NCBI GenBank assembly: GCA_030062745.1
Contig: CP099849.1
Span: 18,150,144-18,214,143 of the forward strand
DNA: 64,000 nucleotides
Source: Capitulum mitella
Taxonomy: Eukaryota; Arthropoda; Thecostraca; Pollicipedomorpha; Pollicipedidae
Direction of reading: 5' to 3'
Part shown: positions 49,098-60,179 of the stretch, in pieces
Layout: each line of letters opens with the position of its first letter
Numbering within the stretch: the first letter of the stretch is position 1
Program-made: the position numbers and the translations under genes
The notes under the pieces: generated by a model
Databases searched by the model: none
What the model was told of the DNA's origin: nothing
Seen by the model: only the letters and a program-made list of their open reading frames with translations

Positions 49098-51908
49098 CTA
49101 GTTATTTTTCTTCATGTTAGGATTGGTCATCCGGTAGATTATCGAGTCCTTGCCCGGATCCATGTACGCCGTCATCACTGCAACGGAAGACAGCATATTT
49201 AACTCTCTCAAAACAACACCGTCCACCAAAACCGAAAGACGTTCGACGTGGGAAAGGTTTCGTGCCTTGCGATACGTCAGACTGAGAATATCCACATGAA
49301 ATACAGCCAAGTCCGATTGACGGGCCAGCGCAGCCGCCCGGAGCAGTCAGCGCACTCACCGGAAAACGCCACCAGGATGTACAGCAGAAACAGGGACGTG
49401 ATCAGCAGGATGTTGAAGATGACCGGGTAGTCGTCGCTGTAGCTGGAGGCCAGGTTCAGCGTGTCGGCGACGGGCGGCGCCTCGGTGGCGTCCAGCAGGG
49501 AGCGGGCGTGCCGGCTCGGCGCCGACTGCGCCAGCAGCACGGTCAGCGCCCGGTCGCCGGTGGCGGCCGCCAGCCGGTCGGCGTACTGGGCGGCGGCGGC
49601 GGCCAGCTGGCGGCCGGCGGCGGCGGCGGCGGCCGGTTGCTCGGCGGTCACGGCCGGCAGCGCCTGCAGCGACAGCAGCACGGCGCGCCGGCCGGCCAGC
49701 TGCGTCGGCAGCTGGCGGCCGGCCTCGTCCAGCAGCGCCAGCTCGCGCAGCAGCAGCCGCTCGGCCGACGTCGAGCCGTTCAGCGCGCCGACCGCCGGCG
49801 GGGCCGCCGATCCGTCCTCCTGAGCACAGGTGATCACACATGCTCATGGAACGTGAAAAAATCATGGCGTTCCCTCATCCGGAAACGTTAACATTCCTAG
49901 ACTACACAGCCATGAAATGTCAGTGACAAATGCACGCAAGTCGACAATGTAGGTCGCTCATGTTCGGAACAAGTTTTCGAATAAAGGATGAAGGCTTAAT
50001 CATACACAAAAAGGTTGCAAGAAACTACAGCGATAAAAATCCAGCAACGCGATGATACGCACTGTGCGACATCTCACAACCGCGTCATTTCTGACAGCCT
50101 CAACACCCTGTGAATGATGCTACACTGTGAACGAAGCCAAGGCAGCATTTTCTCCACCAGGCGTCCGGCGCTCCCACCTCGTCAACCTCCAGCTTGATGG
50201 ATGGCATCGTGTTGGGCTGCTTGGCCAGGCCCACATCCAGCTGGTGGAAGACGGCGTCCGCCTCAACGGCCGGCCCGTTCACGGCCAGGTGGCGCCACTG
50301 TTTGGGGGCAGGCAGAGGCTCGGACACCTGGACAGTCAGCACGCTGACCACGCGTGGGTACCGGAACGGAGAGAGCACGCGCACGCCCTGCCAGCCACCC
50401 TGCAACAGACCCAGCCGGCCAGCAGTCAGCAGGATGTTCAGCTCAGTGCCAGGGTCATGTATCAAACTGCTGAGTCAGCACCCAACATGCACTGATTCTC
50501 TGCACCAGTGTACTGTAATGATAAATGCCACATTGCCATTTATGCCAAGGTGGTACTCCCAAATTAACAATGAAAATGTACTCTGGACATCTCATGCTGC
50601 AGTATTATAATGGCACATGTGCAGGTGAGAATGGATGTGTTTCACTACTGCATATCTTTTCCAGTCTGACTGGTCATGGAATGATGCTGCTTGTATAAAC
50701 ATTTTTGTTACCTACCTTTACATCTACATCATCATGTACTGTCACAAAATAATGATGGAGCAATAAAAAAATTTCCAAACTGTCTGAGGAAACTTGATAT
50801 ACTTAGGTGTTTTTGATATTGTCTCATGTTCTGCTACTGAGTTACATTCATACATGGTGAATAATTCATGTATAACAGACAAACTACCTACTTCAATGAT
50901 GATGCTGCCATCAGCACAAGCCTAGACACACCTTGGATGTAGTTACACCAGAGGCAATATCTAGCATTTCTTCCAGCTGGTTAGATTTGATTTCTGTGAC
51001 TTTATCAACAAAGTCAATGCCACCAGTAGGAGAGTTGATGATGAACAAGTCATCACATCCTGGAAAATATGAATACTGTAAGTGAGGAGTAAACAAAACA
51101 TAAACATCATGTTACACATGATTTTAATGAGCAAATGCTGCTTCTCTCTTCATGGTGAGAAGCAATGGCAATGACAACCTCTTGGAAAAGTTGCACCTGC
51201 ATGCACTGCAATGGCAAGTAGAACCAAAAGTTTTAATTATCTAGAAAATAATTAAAAAAGAAATCCATAAAGCCTCAGTGTTAAAGGCTAGGTGAAATCT
51301 ATCCTTTAACACTAAAGCTTTACCATTTTAAAGACTGTATTTGGATGGACTTGTTACATGTTGTTACATGTTTTGGCTTCTCCCAGTGCAGTGCATCCCT
51401 TTCATCCCTTAAAAAACTGCCATATCCACTAAATCATACACTGCTATCATGAATATAACAAGTGTTGCCTGAAAACAGCATGGTGGCCAATAAAAAGCTA
51501 CTTCTCTAGGTTCTTAGGCCACAATCATTAAAAATACACATGCAAACATTAAAAACACTAGTTCACATGGGTTACTGTTATATTTAATGATCCTCTCAAC
51601 TGCCAGGGTCATTCTGCACAGCAACCTCTCATGCTTCTTGTTGTGAGGGATGGCAAAATGTTGCTATTACCCAGACTTGAACCGAACCACCAGTTCTTGT
51701 GAAACATTTAGTTAACATGCTTATTCCTGCATAATGTATCATCTTATATTATATTATCTATATCACTGTAATCAAAACAAGGCATTAAAATATACACATG
51801 ATTATGATATATAGAAACATGTGCTAAAACACATCATACTGGCAAATACAACTTACTGATTACTGATGCCAGTGCAAGAAGCACAATACACTGGCCTTGT
51901 TTCCTCAT
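49098..51908 (-). CDS. ATP6AP2: ATP6AP2 (V-ATPase accessory subunit 2 / (pro)renin receptor), five coding exons
   Basis: The coding exons are 51908-51857, 51059-50932, 50399-50178, 49819-49360 and 49177-49098, with introns bounded by GT and AG (for example AAG|GTGTGT at 50932 and TTTTCCAG before 51059). Phases agree at every junction and give 313 codons. Residues 1-18 are a hydrophobic signal peptide starting MRKQGQC. The luminal part holds LFIINSP (family LxSP start) and PFRYPRVVSVLTVQ near 71-84. RHAR at 237-240 sits where the family has its furin site. Residues about 265-288 form one membrane helix starting YPVIFN, followed by the family tail MDPGKDSIIYRMTN and a final KKNN, a dilysine ER-retrieval motif. 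The family helps assemble the V-ATPase in the ER and also acts in Wnt/planar-polarity signalling. The human protein is about 350 residues, so the linker between residues 134 and 135 is shorter here; a missed small exon is possible. Exon 4 is alanine-rich and very GC-rich. Confidence 0.93.
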
Positions 51909-52527
51909 TGTAAAAGAGCAATGAGTCTGAAAAAGGAAGTCATCATTATAAAAAATCATTACCATTAAAGAACATCAATGAGAGCAGCATAACTTTGAAA
52001 CAAATAAAGATGTGGTCTGGGGTGGGAGCACTTGTAGTTGTCTGAAATAAGGCAGGGGAACAGAGAGAAAAAAACAAAAGAAAAGCACCAAAACATGGTA
52101 GCTGTCCCTGTATCTCAACAATACTTTGACCAGTTCATGCCCAGCATGTGACAGGTACCTGTGCCCTCACTGTATAAGAATAAGAACAAGCATCTGCATT
52201 TAATTAAAACTGAACCTACATACACATTGGATTACAACTGCTTTCACCTTAACCTGATCTGATAAAATCTTGGCAGCAACATCATTAGCCATGTGCCAAT
52301 GTATTTACCACAGAGTTTTAGCCAGTGTGTGGAAGTCAGAAGCATTGTGGAAACTGGAAGCATTGTGAAACACTGACAAACAGTAACAGAAAATGACAAG
52401 AATGAAAAAATGCAGTCAGCATACACTATTTGGTTGGCATAAACCAAAACATGAAAACCTAGCACTAAGTCTCCAAAACACACAATGCTCACAACATAAC
52501 TGAGAGCATCATAAGCCTGGCAACAGG
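50418..52527. other. CpG-depleted block over the 5' half of ATP6AP2
   Basis: Reading every row, only one CG dinucleotide occurs in 2110 bases (51683-51684), while TG and CA are plentiful. The flanks are CpG-rich, including exons 3-4 of the same gene (49360-50399) and the sequence upstream of 52528. The block covers the UTR intron, coding exons 1-2 and the start of the intron 2 region. See the finding on methylation. Confidence 0.9.
51857..51926 (-). other. ATP6AP2: ATP6AP2 exon 2 (5'UTR end plus signal-peptide codons)
   Basis: A pyrimidine tract CTTCCTTTTTCAG ends just before 51926. The exon has 18 untranslated bases, then the ATG at 51908-51906 and 17 codons, and ends at 51857 before GTAAGT. 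The one leftover base joins GA of the next exon to make an Arg codon. A 3' splice site this close to the start codon implies an intron inside the 5'UTR. Confidence 0.85.
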
Positions 52528-52732
52528 CGTCATTTAGGCAATAAGATCATGCCCACACTTGCGTTAAATTCTACTCTTATCCACATATCTTATAAAAAGA
52601 TTAATTCTACGCCCTCCAGCCTTTCAGTCGATCCTCTAGAATGTACTCTCACTTTCAGATTCACAGTCACACACTAGACTACAATCTTCCGCAGTACCCC
52701 GCTGATCTCGGCACCAGTTGCCGTGCACTTAC

Positions 52733-52950
52733 CAGCCTCCACAAAGATCGATGATAATAAATGTTTGCCTCAAAGGCGTCAGAAATGTGCTTAGTATCGC
52801 ATCTCTTCGGTGTTCCTTTCTCTTCCCTTTCTCCATCCCTTGGAAAGGATGGAAATGAGAATGAAATAGGGAAATGTTATTGAAACAAAAATAATTCTTG
52901 CATTTTACTCTGCAGATATTAGTAAAATTTTGCATGCTCTTTGCCATATT
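52733..52950 (-). other. ATP6AP2: Probable ATP6AP2 non-coding first exon
   Basis: A near-perfect donor, GGCTG|GTAAGT, lies at 52733/52732 on the minus strand. It pairs naturally with the 5'UTR acceptor at 51927, giving an 806-base intron. The upstream limit is not visible; 52950 is only a guess based on the adjacent promoter-like motifs. If the transcript starts upstream of 52947, it would carry a 71-codon upstream frame that stops exactly across the splice junction. Confidence 0.5.
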
Positions 52951-52960
52951 GTCTAAAATG

Positions 52961-53052
52961 AGCCAATCACTTATTCGATCGCAGCACTATTATCGATACC
53001 AGGTCAGCTGACAAGCCATCTTGCGGCAGACCGCAGAACTAGCATCACATGA
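52961..53052 (-). promoter_or_regulatory. Candidate ATP6AP2 promoter: CCAAT, TATCGATA, YY1-like and M-box motifs
   Basis: On the plus strand the segment holds CCAAT (52963-52967), the palindrome TATCGATA (52991-52998; identical to the fly DRE core-promoter motif), GCCATCTTG (53015-53023; YY1-like when read on the minus strand) and TCACATGA (53045-53052; the MITF/TFE M-box form of an E-box). MITF/TFEB proteins are known regulators of V-ATPase genes. Motif matches this short can arise by chance, so the promoter role rests on their clustering just upstream of the inferred first exon. Confidence 0.45.
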
Positions 53053-53139
53053 CCAGGGGCTTCCAAACTTAGGTACTGTCCTCACCGGCCTCCGCGAGAC
53101 GCGAGACATGACGCACAAAACTAGAGAAGTTAGCCGCTC

Positions 53140-53520
53140 GGCTGAGATGTTGGAGTATGTTCAAGGGCGGCTTGCCGTGAGAGAGTGCATGGGCTTAGCC
53201 ACGTCCCAGAAATTGGGGGAGGAGACAAATCAAAACATGGGGGACACTTTAACCAAAGACCTTATTTTTCAACGGAAACTGCGAAAAAAAAACGTTCACT
53301 GCCCGACCAAAATTGGGGGAGGGAAGACAAAACCTCATTCCAAAATTGAGAGACATATCCCACAGCCTCCGTGATTACACCCATGGGAGGGTGCTGATTT
53401 TTTATATCAATGTGTGGTATTTCGCCTCGGTCTAGCATGCACGTCTTGAGAACTATCGCGCGATGTGCTAAAGTCGGAGGCGTAGCCTGTATTTTGCCAA
53501 GGAGGGAATCAGGATAACTC
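53140..53520. mobile_element. Transposon-end-like sequence
   Basis: GGAGGCGTAGCCTGTATTTTG with GGAGGG nearby (53472-53510) resembles a hAT-type terminus. Two similar runs, AAATTGGGGGAGG and AAATTGGGGGAGGG, lie at 53211 and 53310. No full element could be delimited. Confidence 0.25.
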
Positions 53521-54601
53521 TAATCCCTTCAAAGACAAATACTTATTAGATCTAAGCCTCTAAATTTTCGGATGCTCTGATATCCTCTGGTCACTTTGTT
53601 TCTGGGTTTCATAACCTGTTATATATTTCCATTTTTAATACGTAAAGCAAAGCTAAATGTTCATCTCTAAGAGGGGAGCATGTCCCTCTTGCTCCTCTTT
53701 GTTTACGCCCGCGGCTAAGGTCGTGAATACGCGCAGGCGTAACGTAACCGCCCCGCTCACTGTGGTTTTCGTAGCGTCCCATACCTTATATTTTTATTTG
53801 GTGGGGCTACTGAAGGTCAAAAATGTTGGTTTATGTTTGAGACATCCATGCTTTTGGATTCAAAATCAAAACTGTGAAATGTTTTCAACTCCAAAAATCG
53901 AGGATTTTGAACGTTTAAGATCTGGGATTTTGCCTCTTTTGATATTTTGTGTGAATTCAGCAATGATGGATACCCCATAACAGTGCCTCTTTGTGTCCGC
54001 GGAATTGTAACCGGACTGTAATGATGCAGTTAGAATGACCTGAACAAATTTGCCAACACTGACCCCAATTTGGACCTCTTGACTCCACCTATGAGAAAAT
54101 TTAGAAATTTTAAAGACGTTTATGTGTAGAGTAGATCCCATGAAGTCGTTTTTTCTCTGTTTGTTTGTTTGTTTGTTTATTTTTACCTGAACCGAGCAAA
54201 TCGGGCAGTAGTCTCACGAGATCTGGTGGGAGAGAGGGGGGAATCCGCTCCTTCCCCTTACAGATTCTGGTCCAAAAGAGCCTCACAGGAATAACGTTAA
54301 ACCTATCAGAGCCGGCCTCCGGATGCAAAGGTCGACCTTCACCAAACCGACCCCCCCCCGATTTGCAAACCATAATTACGTCCCGCAAAAAAGGGAAAAC
54401 GTGACCGGAAAGGCCTTTGTGACACTTACAGAAAGCATCTGTACTTTTCAGTTAAGTCACCAGAAGTCACCTTAGGTCAAATTACTCGCAGACAATCTTG
54501 TTGGACAACTTTGGTATCCATGTCCTGTACATTTCACTAGGGTAAACCAACAATTACATTCTGTACATGGCCAGGAAATTCGGTGTAAAGCATGGTCTGA
54601 C
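53521..54601. other. No supported gene
   Basis: Short frames, a GTTTGTTTGTTTGTTT run at 54159 and a C9 run at 54351. No motif is seen. Confidence 0.35.
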
Positions 54602-54605
54602 TTAC

Positions 54606-55805
54606 CCCTACTCCCAGAGGGCTACACGATGTGGCCGATTCCCGGCAGGGGGCGGATTGGGCACCCCTTGAGATCTCGAGAACTACGCGTCCGATTTCAT
54701 CGCAACAAACGGCAATCGATTTGTCATGATGTGCACTACACTTTAAAAAAGATATTTTGGAAATTTTAAAAGGGGTGGATACAGGGGGACAACAATATGA
54801 AAATAGGGGTACTTTTGGACTTCTTACAACTCTATTGTCTATGGACCGATTTCTATGAAATCGGCATGAATCGAGAGATTATTGATGAGGCTTTTACCAT
54901 TGGCACACGCGTTTGAAATTTTAAGAAAATTCATAAGCGTTCACAGGGTTTCAAAACTAGAAGGAATGGTTTCTCAAAAACTGAATGAGCAAAGAAGGTA
55001 AAAACACTTTTTTGGCTTCTGGTAGTCATGTTATGCTAAACAAGTACAAATCATATCACATTGTTTGTATAATGCTGACATAGACGGTGCCAGGGATATG
55101 AAAAAGGGGAACTGTCATGGTCACATGCTCTTCAGATCAGACTGTGACCTTTGACCTTAAATGACCTCCAGTGACCTTGGATTCCCTTAGAATGGTCTCG
55201 TGTGCATTTAATATTGTCTGTAAACATTTTCAGTCATTCGAATTCACTCTATTTCAAAAATTCCATTTTACGTCTATTGTGATATAGGGTACGCGCTATA
55301 CGTAATACCTCTGTGACCCAACCTGATGTCAAACTGAAAGTTGATACACAAGTAGAGGGCGCCCTTCTACGTCATACTTATTCTGGGTTTGGAATTTCAT
55401 AAAATAGCATCGAAATTATTACTATTTTTGTTGAAATTATCTTTAAATTTTGGTTTTTGATCTTGACCTTACCTTGCAAAGTGACCTCAGATAGACAAAA
55501 TTGTATATGCACGTTGCCCAACTATTTAGCTGTACATCCAAAGAAAGTTTTAAGTCCTATTTGAAAAACGCTATTTTGGTAGTCATTTTCCTTTTACCGT
55601 CAACAGGGCCAAAGGTGGCCTGAGTTGCCTCCCAAAAACGTTGTCTGACTCCACCCCTGAGCAAAATGGAATTACGAAATTTTGTCACAGTACGTAGGAA
55701 GAATAGCTTGGTAAAGTCACCAGGTTTCGTGAAGCTGCGTCAAAAATCCTGGAATTGGCGAGCCCCAGGGGAGCGGATTCAGCCGCTCCCCCTGCCGGGA
55801 ATAGG
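54606..55805 (+). mobile_element. piggyBac-type MITE, copy 4 (TTAC flanks)
   Basis: It aligns with copies 1 and 3 along its length. The left terminus is a slightly changed CCCTACTCCCAGAGGGC, and the right terminus is CCTGCCGGGAATAGGG. The flanking tetranucleotide is TTAC on both sides (54602-54605 and 55806-55809) rather than TTAA. A TGACCT-T-TGACCT repeat is at 55145-55157. No coding capacity is seen. Confidence 0.85.
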
Positions 55806-55809
55806 GTTA

Positions 55810-58800
55810 CGGTCACGGGACAAAGGATAAAAACGCCATTCACCAGTCACAGAAAGCATGACTGTATATTCAGGCTTGGAAACCGCCGGGTGAGACCCAC
55901 AGTCCGAGCGGTGAGCTTAAAAAACATAGTTTACCTGGCATAAGGTAACTGACCGAAAACTTCCCGGAAAATTCGTGCTTACAGAATTGTTGATTCTGTC
56001 ACTTCATCTCGATATGACATGTTTAAGGTCAATTGATACATTTCAGAAAATGTCATGCCTCTTCGCTTTCCTGCAACATGGTTCTTGTTGACCTGTCCAG
56101 GTCAGTGACCTGGGGTGGCCCGATTTCAAAATAAATATATGAGGGTAAAGCAAATGCATAAGACACCCTCTTTTTGGCCACACACAAAAAAAACGAAGTG
56201 GGGTTCTTGTGCATATTCCCCAGTCCACCGAAAGTCATATTTAATAATTTCACTCCACCTCGGTACGTTGCACCGTCCTCATTCGCAAAAACATGGCGAC
56301 CACTATGAACCGCTGGGCAATACACTAAGATACTCCTGCTTTTTGCCACTGGGCAATACACTAATATGCTTCTGCTTTTTGTGTTTACTTTTTCTGGTGG
56401 AATTTGGTTTTTACGTTAATTGGCAGGGATTATCAGGACTTAGTTTGCAGGAGTTGCATTCCCGGAGTGTTGTCCTTTTTAAGGACTGAAGGTGGAATGA
56501 AATCATTAAAAAAGGATTGGGTTGCGGGTTTCACAGTACTTTTCTGCAATCCTTCTCGCAATCATTGCTTACTGCCGTTTATTTATTATTTACTTGAATG
56601 TAAGTCGCTACTTTTATGGTTTTACACATGTGAAGAACCCAACCACGCGGTTTCAAGGTTCAGTTTGACTTGTTTTCAGTCTGTGCGTGAGCAGTAGCTG
56701 TGGTCAGTGGTGGTGCCACTCAGTCTCGTCTGTGGGGGACGGGAGATGAGTCAGGCATGGCTCCCCGAAATGAAGAAAATAAAAATAAAATCGCCAGATC
56801 TCAACCATTTAATATTTAGTTTCAAGGGATTTTTGTTTCAGTAACGCACGAAAACGGATGATTAATTAGTTCGCATTTTTTTCTCTTCAGTATGAAGGGT
56901 TTGATGTTACGTCTAAAGATGTGCCGAGTCGTCCGTCTCGTGTCTCTTGATGCATACACAACTGTGGTCTTAGTTGGTGAGCGGGGCCGTCCTGTCGTAG
57001 CCACGTGTGCCGACCCTGGATTCAGGCAGAGCCGTTTCCGCCATCATTTAGTTTTAGCCTTCAAAGTGTTATTTTAACGTCGGGGCTGAGGAGCCGACCC
57101 GGCGGCGGATCGGGTTTCAGGCCGACATGTGCGGCGGCGTCGGGGGCAGTCGGCGTCGGCGGCAGTCGGAAATAAAGCGTGGAGACGTTGGGACGCGTGT
57201 GTGAGCCTGGCGGGCGAAGGGTCGTCGAGACGCAGCTAGACGAGGCGGATGCCCAATCATACCACAACAACCAACCCAGCTTTAGCTGTGGTAAACAAAG
57301 TTACTCTGAAAGAAAGCGGCTAGTTCCGCAGCATTACCTCGGTCGTTGGTGAACAGGGCTCTGGCGGCGGTCCTGTCGGCTTGGGGTGTCCAGCGGGCCA
57401 GAAAAACTGCCATCGACCCGATACATATGGTCCATATGAACCTCACATCAATCCCTATGAAACAGTTTACCGGAATAGGCAATTCCCGCACTTCTTTAGA
57501 AGAACATTCAGATATTCATGCTGTTATCTGTCGGTACCTACGCAGGCTGGCGCGTCCAAGGTGGCGCGAATTCAATTTGCTCGGATGCGGACAGTCGAGA
57601 ACCGTGGGGAAGGCGGTAAACAACAGACGCGGCAAACATGCGTGCGCTTGAGACAGGTGCTTTCATTTGTGACGCTTTGTGCTGTGCAAAAAAAAAACAG
57701 AACAGCGGAAACAGTTGTCCGCGCTATATGCAGAAAATATGAAGAAAATGAGGCCTTCGGTATATTTAACTTTTCTCCGTTTCGATAGCAGCTGATATTT
57801 GCAAATGATTTCGAGCGTTTACCTTCCTCGCCAGAATGCGCATTCGTACTAAAATGCAAGCTCCCTCCAAGATTGTGGGGAGACGCAGCCCACATCTTCA
57901 ACGGTGTCGTCGCCCCTGGTTGTGATCGTGATAGTTGACAGAATTTCCACCCGTACTTACTTATTGCGTGACAAGATAACACACCGTATAAGGATGAAAG
58001 GATGGGGAGGAGAATGAATGGCAAATAGATGCAAGCATGCCAAGCAAAAACTAAAGCTATGCACCCAAGGGGATAGCCTCCCGAGGAGACCGTCGGCGCC
58101 AGACCACCAGGGAACCACCCCGGGGCGCCCCCCCCCCCCACACGACACAAAAGAGAGGAAATGATATACAGAAAGCAAGGACGCGAAAAAGTCGGGGTCA
58201 GAAACACAGAGCGAGAAAAAAGGCAGAACAACGGACTCGGCAGAAACCTGATCCGGCACAAAGCAGCCGCAACCGCGAGCCAGTTCTTGGAGGCGCGGAT
58301 CCTCCAGCCTGAGATCTCCGTCGATCTCCCTCGGTCGGCCCTCTTCGACCCGGCCCAGCAGGTGGGCCGACCGGCAGTCGTAGGCGGTCACTCGATGAAG
58401 GCCGCCCGACCCCCGGAGGGCACAGGACGGCACCCTGCAGCCGCCACGCTCGGCCGCTCAAGCACCGCCCGGCGTGGGGTCATCCGGCAGGCAGCGCCCG
58501 AGCGCGGCAGCTACGCAGAACGAGCGCCCAACGCAGCGTCCACTCATCAGGCATCTAACTGACACCGAGCTCCGCACTGGGGCATTAGCCCCCTCTTCTA
58601 ACAGAGGGCACTCTTAAGATCGGAGCTCGTTTTGTCCAACTGAAGGAGCGGCCCGAAGTCCCGTTCGGGCAGGACGGCGGCGGAGAGCAGGACGTGGCCG
58701 GAGAGCAGTATCCGTGCTCCCAGGCAGACCAGTGTAGTGGCCGGCGGACCGGCCAGGCGGGTAAATGCATGAAGCGCCAGCCATCAGAGCCACGGAACAA

Positions 58801-60179
58801 GGAATTCTTGCGCCCTCGCCTGACAGAACGCGGTCAGCGTGCGATGCTAAGTGGGAAGGTCGACTGCTCAGCTCCCGCCGACCCGCCGCTGAGGCCAGTG
58901 CGGGGCATCCTGCGATGCTAAAGGTCAGCCTGCCTGTGAAAAGGAGGAAAAGGACGGAATTAAGAGAAAAAAAACAAGGAATTAGTACCACCGAAACCCA
59001 ACGCAACGATCAAGAATCGAAACCGGTCTGTTCGCAAGACTAGCGAGGACCATTATCTTCAGTCATCTTGTCACGTGCGACCGTCAGTGTAACGCCACAA
59101 GAACAGTGCGCAGACTATCATTTATCATAATTGTCCTGTATTTCTAGGGGCCCATGAAATAAAGTTGATAAAATTTGGGACATTTTCCTAACTTGGGATT
59201 AGTTAAAGGTGAGGCTCAATCTGAGTCCTCAGATTTAGATGAGTCAGAGGCGTCGATTTCTGTAAACGATTTGAGGGAGGGCAGCCGAGAGCCCGACAAC
59301 CTAACCTATGCGGGTTTCGCAATGGATTTAGCCCATTTTATTTTGGCCTACTTCTTCCCTTTTTATGGGATGAAAATTTCATTTACCACCATGTGTATAG
59401 GTATACACACACACAAACACACGCACACACGCACACACATATATACATATATATATATATATAAATATATATATATCTATATACATAAATAGAAGATAGA
59501 AATGCACATACATCGCCTTGGACTTTATTCTTTACTTTCTGCCTGTCTCTTATCTACTGCGGCCGTTCTTTTCGTTTCTGTTACTCTGTTACTCTTTGCT
59601 TTTCCCCTTAAAGCCGGTAGAAAATATTGGGGGCCCAAACCAACATTGGGTGGGCCAGGGCCCTCTTAAAAGAATACAAATCGACACCCATGGTCGTTTT
59701 TCCCCTCCCAGACCAAATCCTGGCTATGCCAAGGACCAAAGTCATCGAGTTCAGTCGGGATCGACCAGTGGTGTTGCTTTTTCGAGATTGTCGGGTGCCT
59801 CAGAACACAGAAACCTCTCTCGGATATGGCCGTGTCAGTAGGCATTGCCAAAAAGTTGGAGGATTGTCCCCTCATCAGAAGTTAGAAGAATATGCTCTAC
59901 TGTATCACACTCGTAACTGATTTGATGCTACTCTTTCGAAAGCCAGAGTTTGCTCATTGGTCGCAGCAGCTTTTGCCGTAAGCTTAATCTGGTCTGGATA
60001 CCGGCGTAAACTAGTACATTAGTGCCATCGGCACTCACACAGCGCAATACCGCTGTTACCGACCCGGTCAGCGAGTCCCGCAATCAAAGACAGGCAGCAT
60101 GCGTAAATCCATCCAAAGCTCAGGTGACGCAGGAACGTGACTAATTTCCGGGCAGATTTTCTGGTTTTGCTCCTCGTCC
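55810..60179. other. No supported gene; small repeats
   Basis: A 36-bp tandem duplication (CTGGGCAATACACTAA) lies at 56311-56381, and a CA/TA microsatellite at 59404-59490. CpG-rich patches at 57080-57260 and 58250-58920 have open minus frames. One near 58250-58440 looks mildly protein-like, but its splice sites are weak. Confidence 0.35.

Noticed and set aside
53021-53374. Plus-strand frame divergent from ATP6AP2
   Set aside because: It overlaps the promoter motifs and transposon-like runs, and no domain or further exon is seen.
57346-57470. Minus-strand segment ending at a good donor, CGACCGAG|GTAATG
   Set aside because: An isolated donor without a matching acceptor, frame or protein similarity.
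58247-58443. Possible minus-strand exon (RVTAYDCRSAHLLGRVEEG) between CTGCAG and GATCAG|GTTTCT
   Set aside because: The polypyrimidine tract and donor are weak, no family is recognised, and no neighbouring exon in phase could be found.
58609-58770. Minus-strand frame with a hydrophobic run (ILLSGHVLLSAAVLP)
   Set aside because: No start codon or acceptor in the right place upstream, and a stop precedes it; probably chance in GC-rich DNA.
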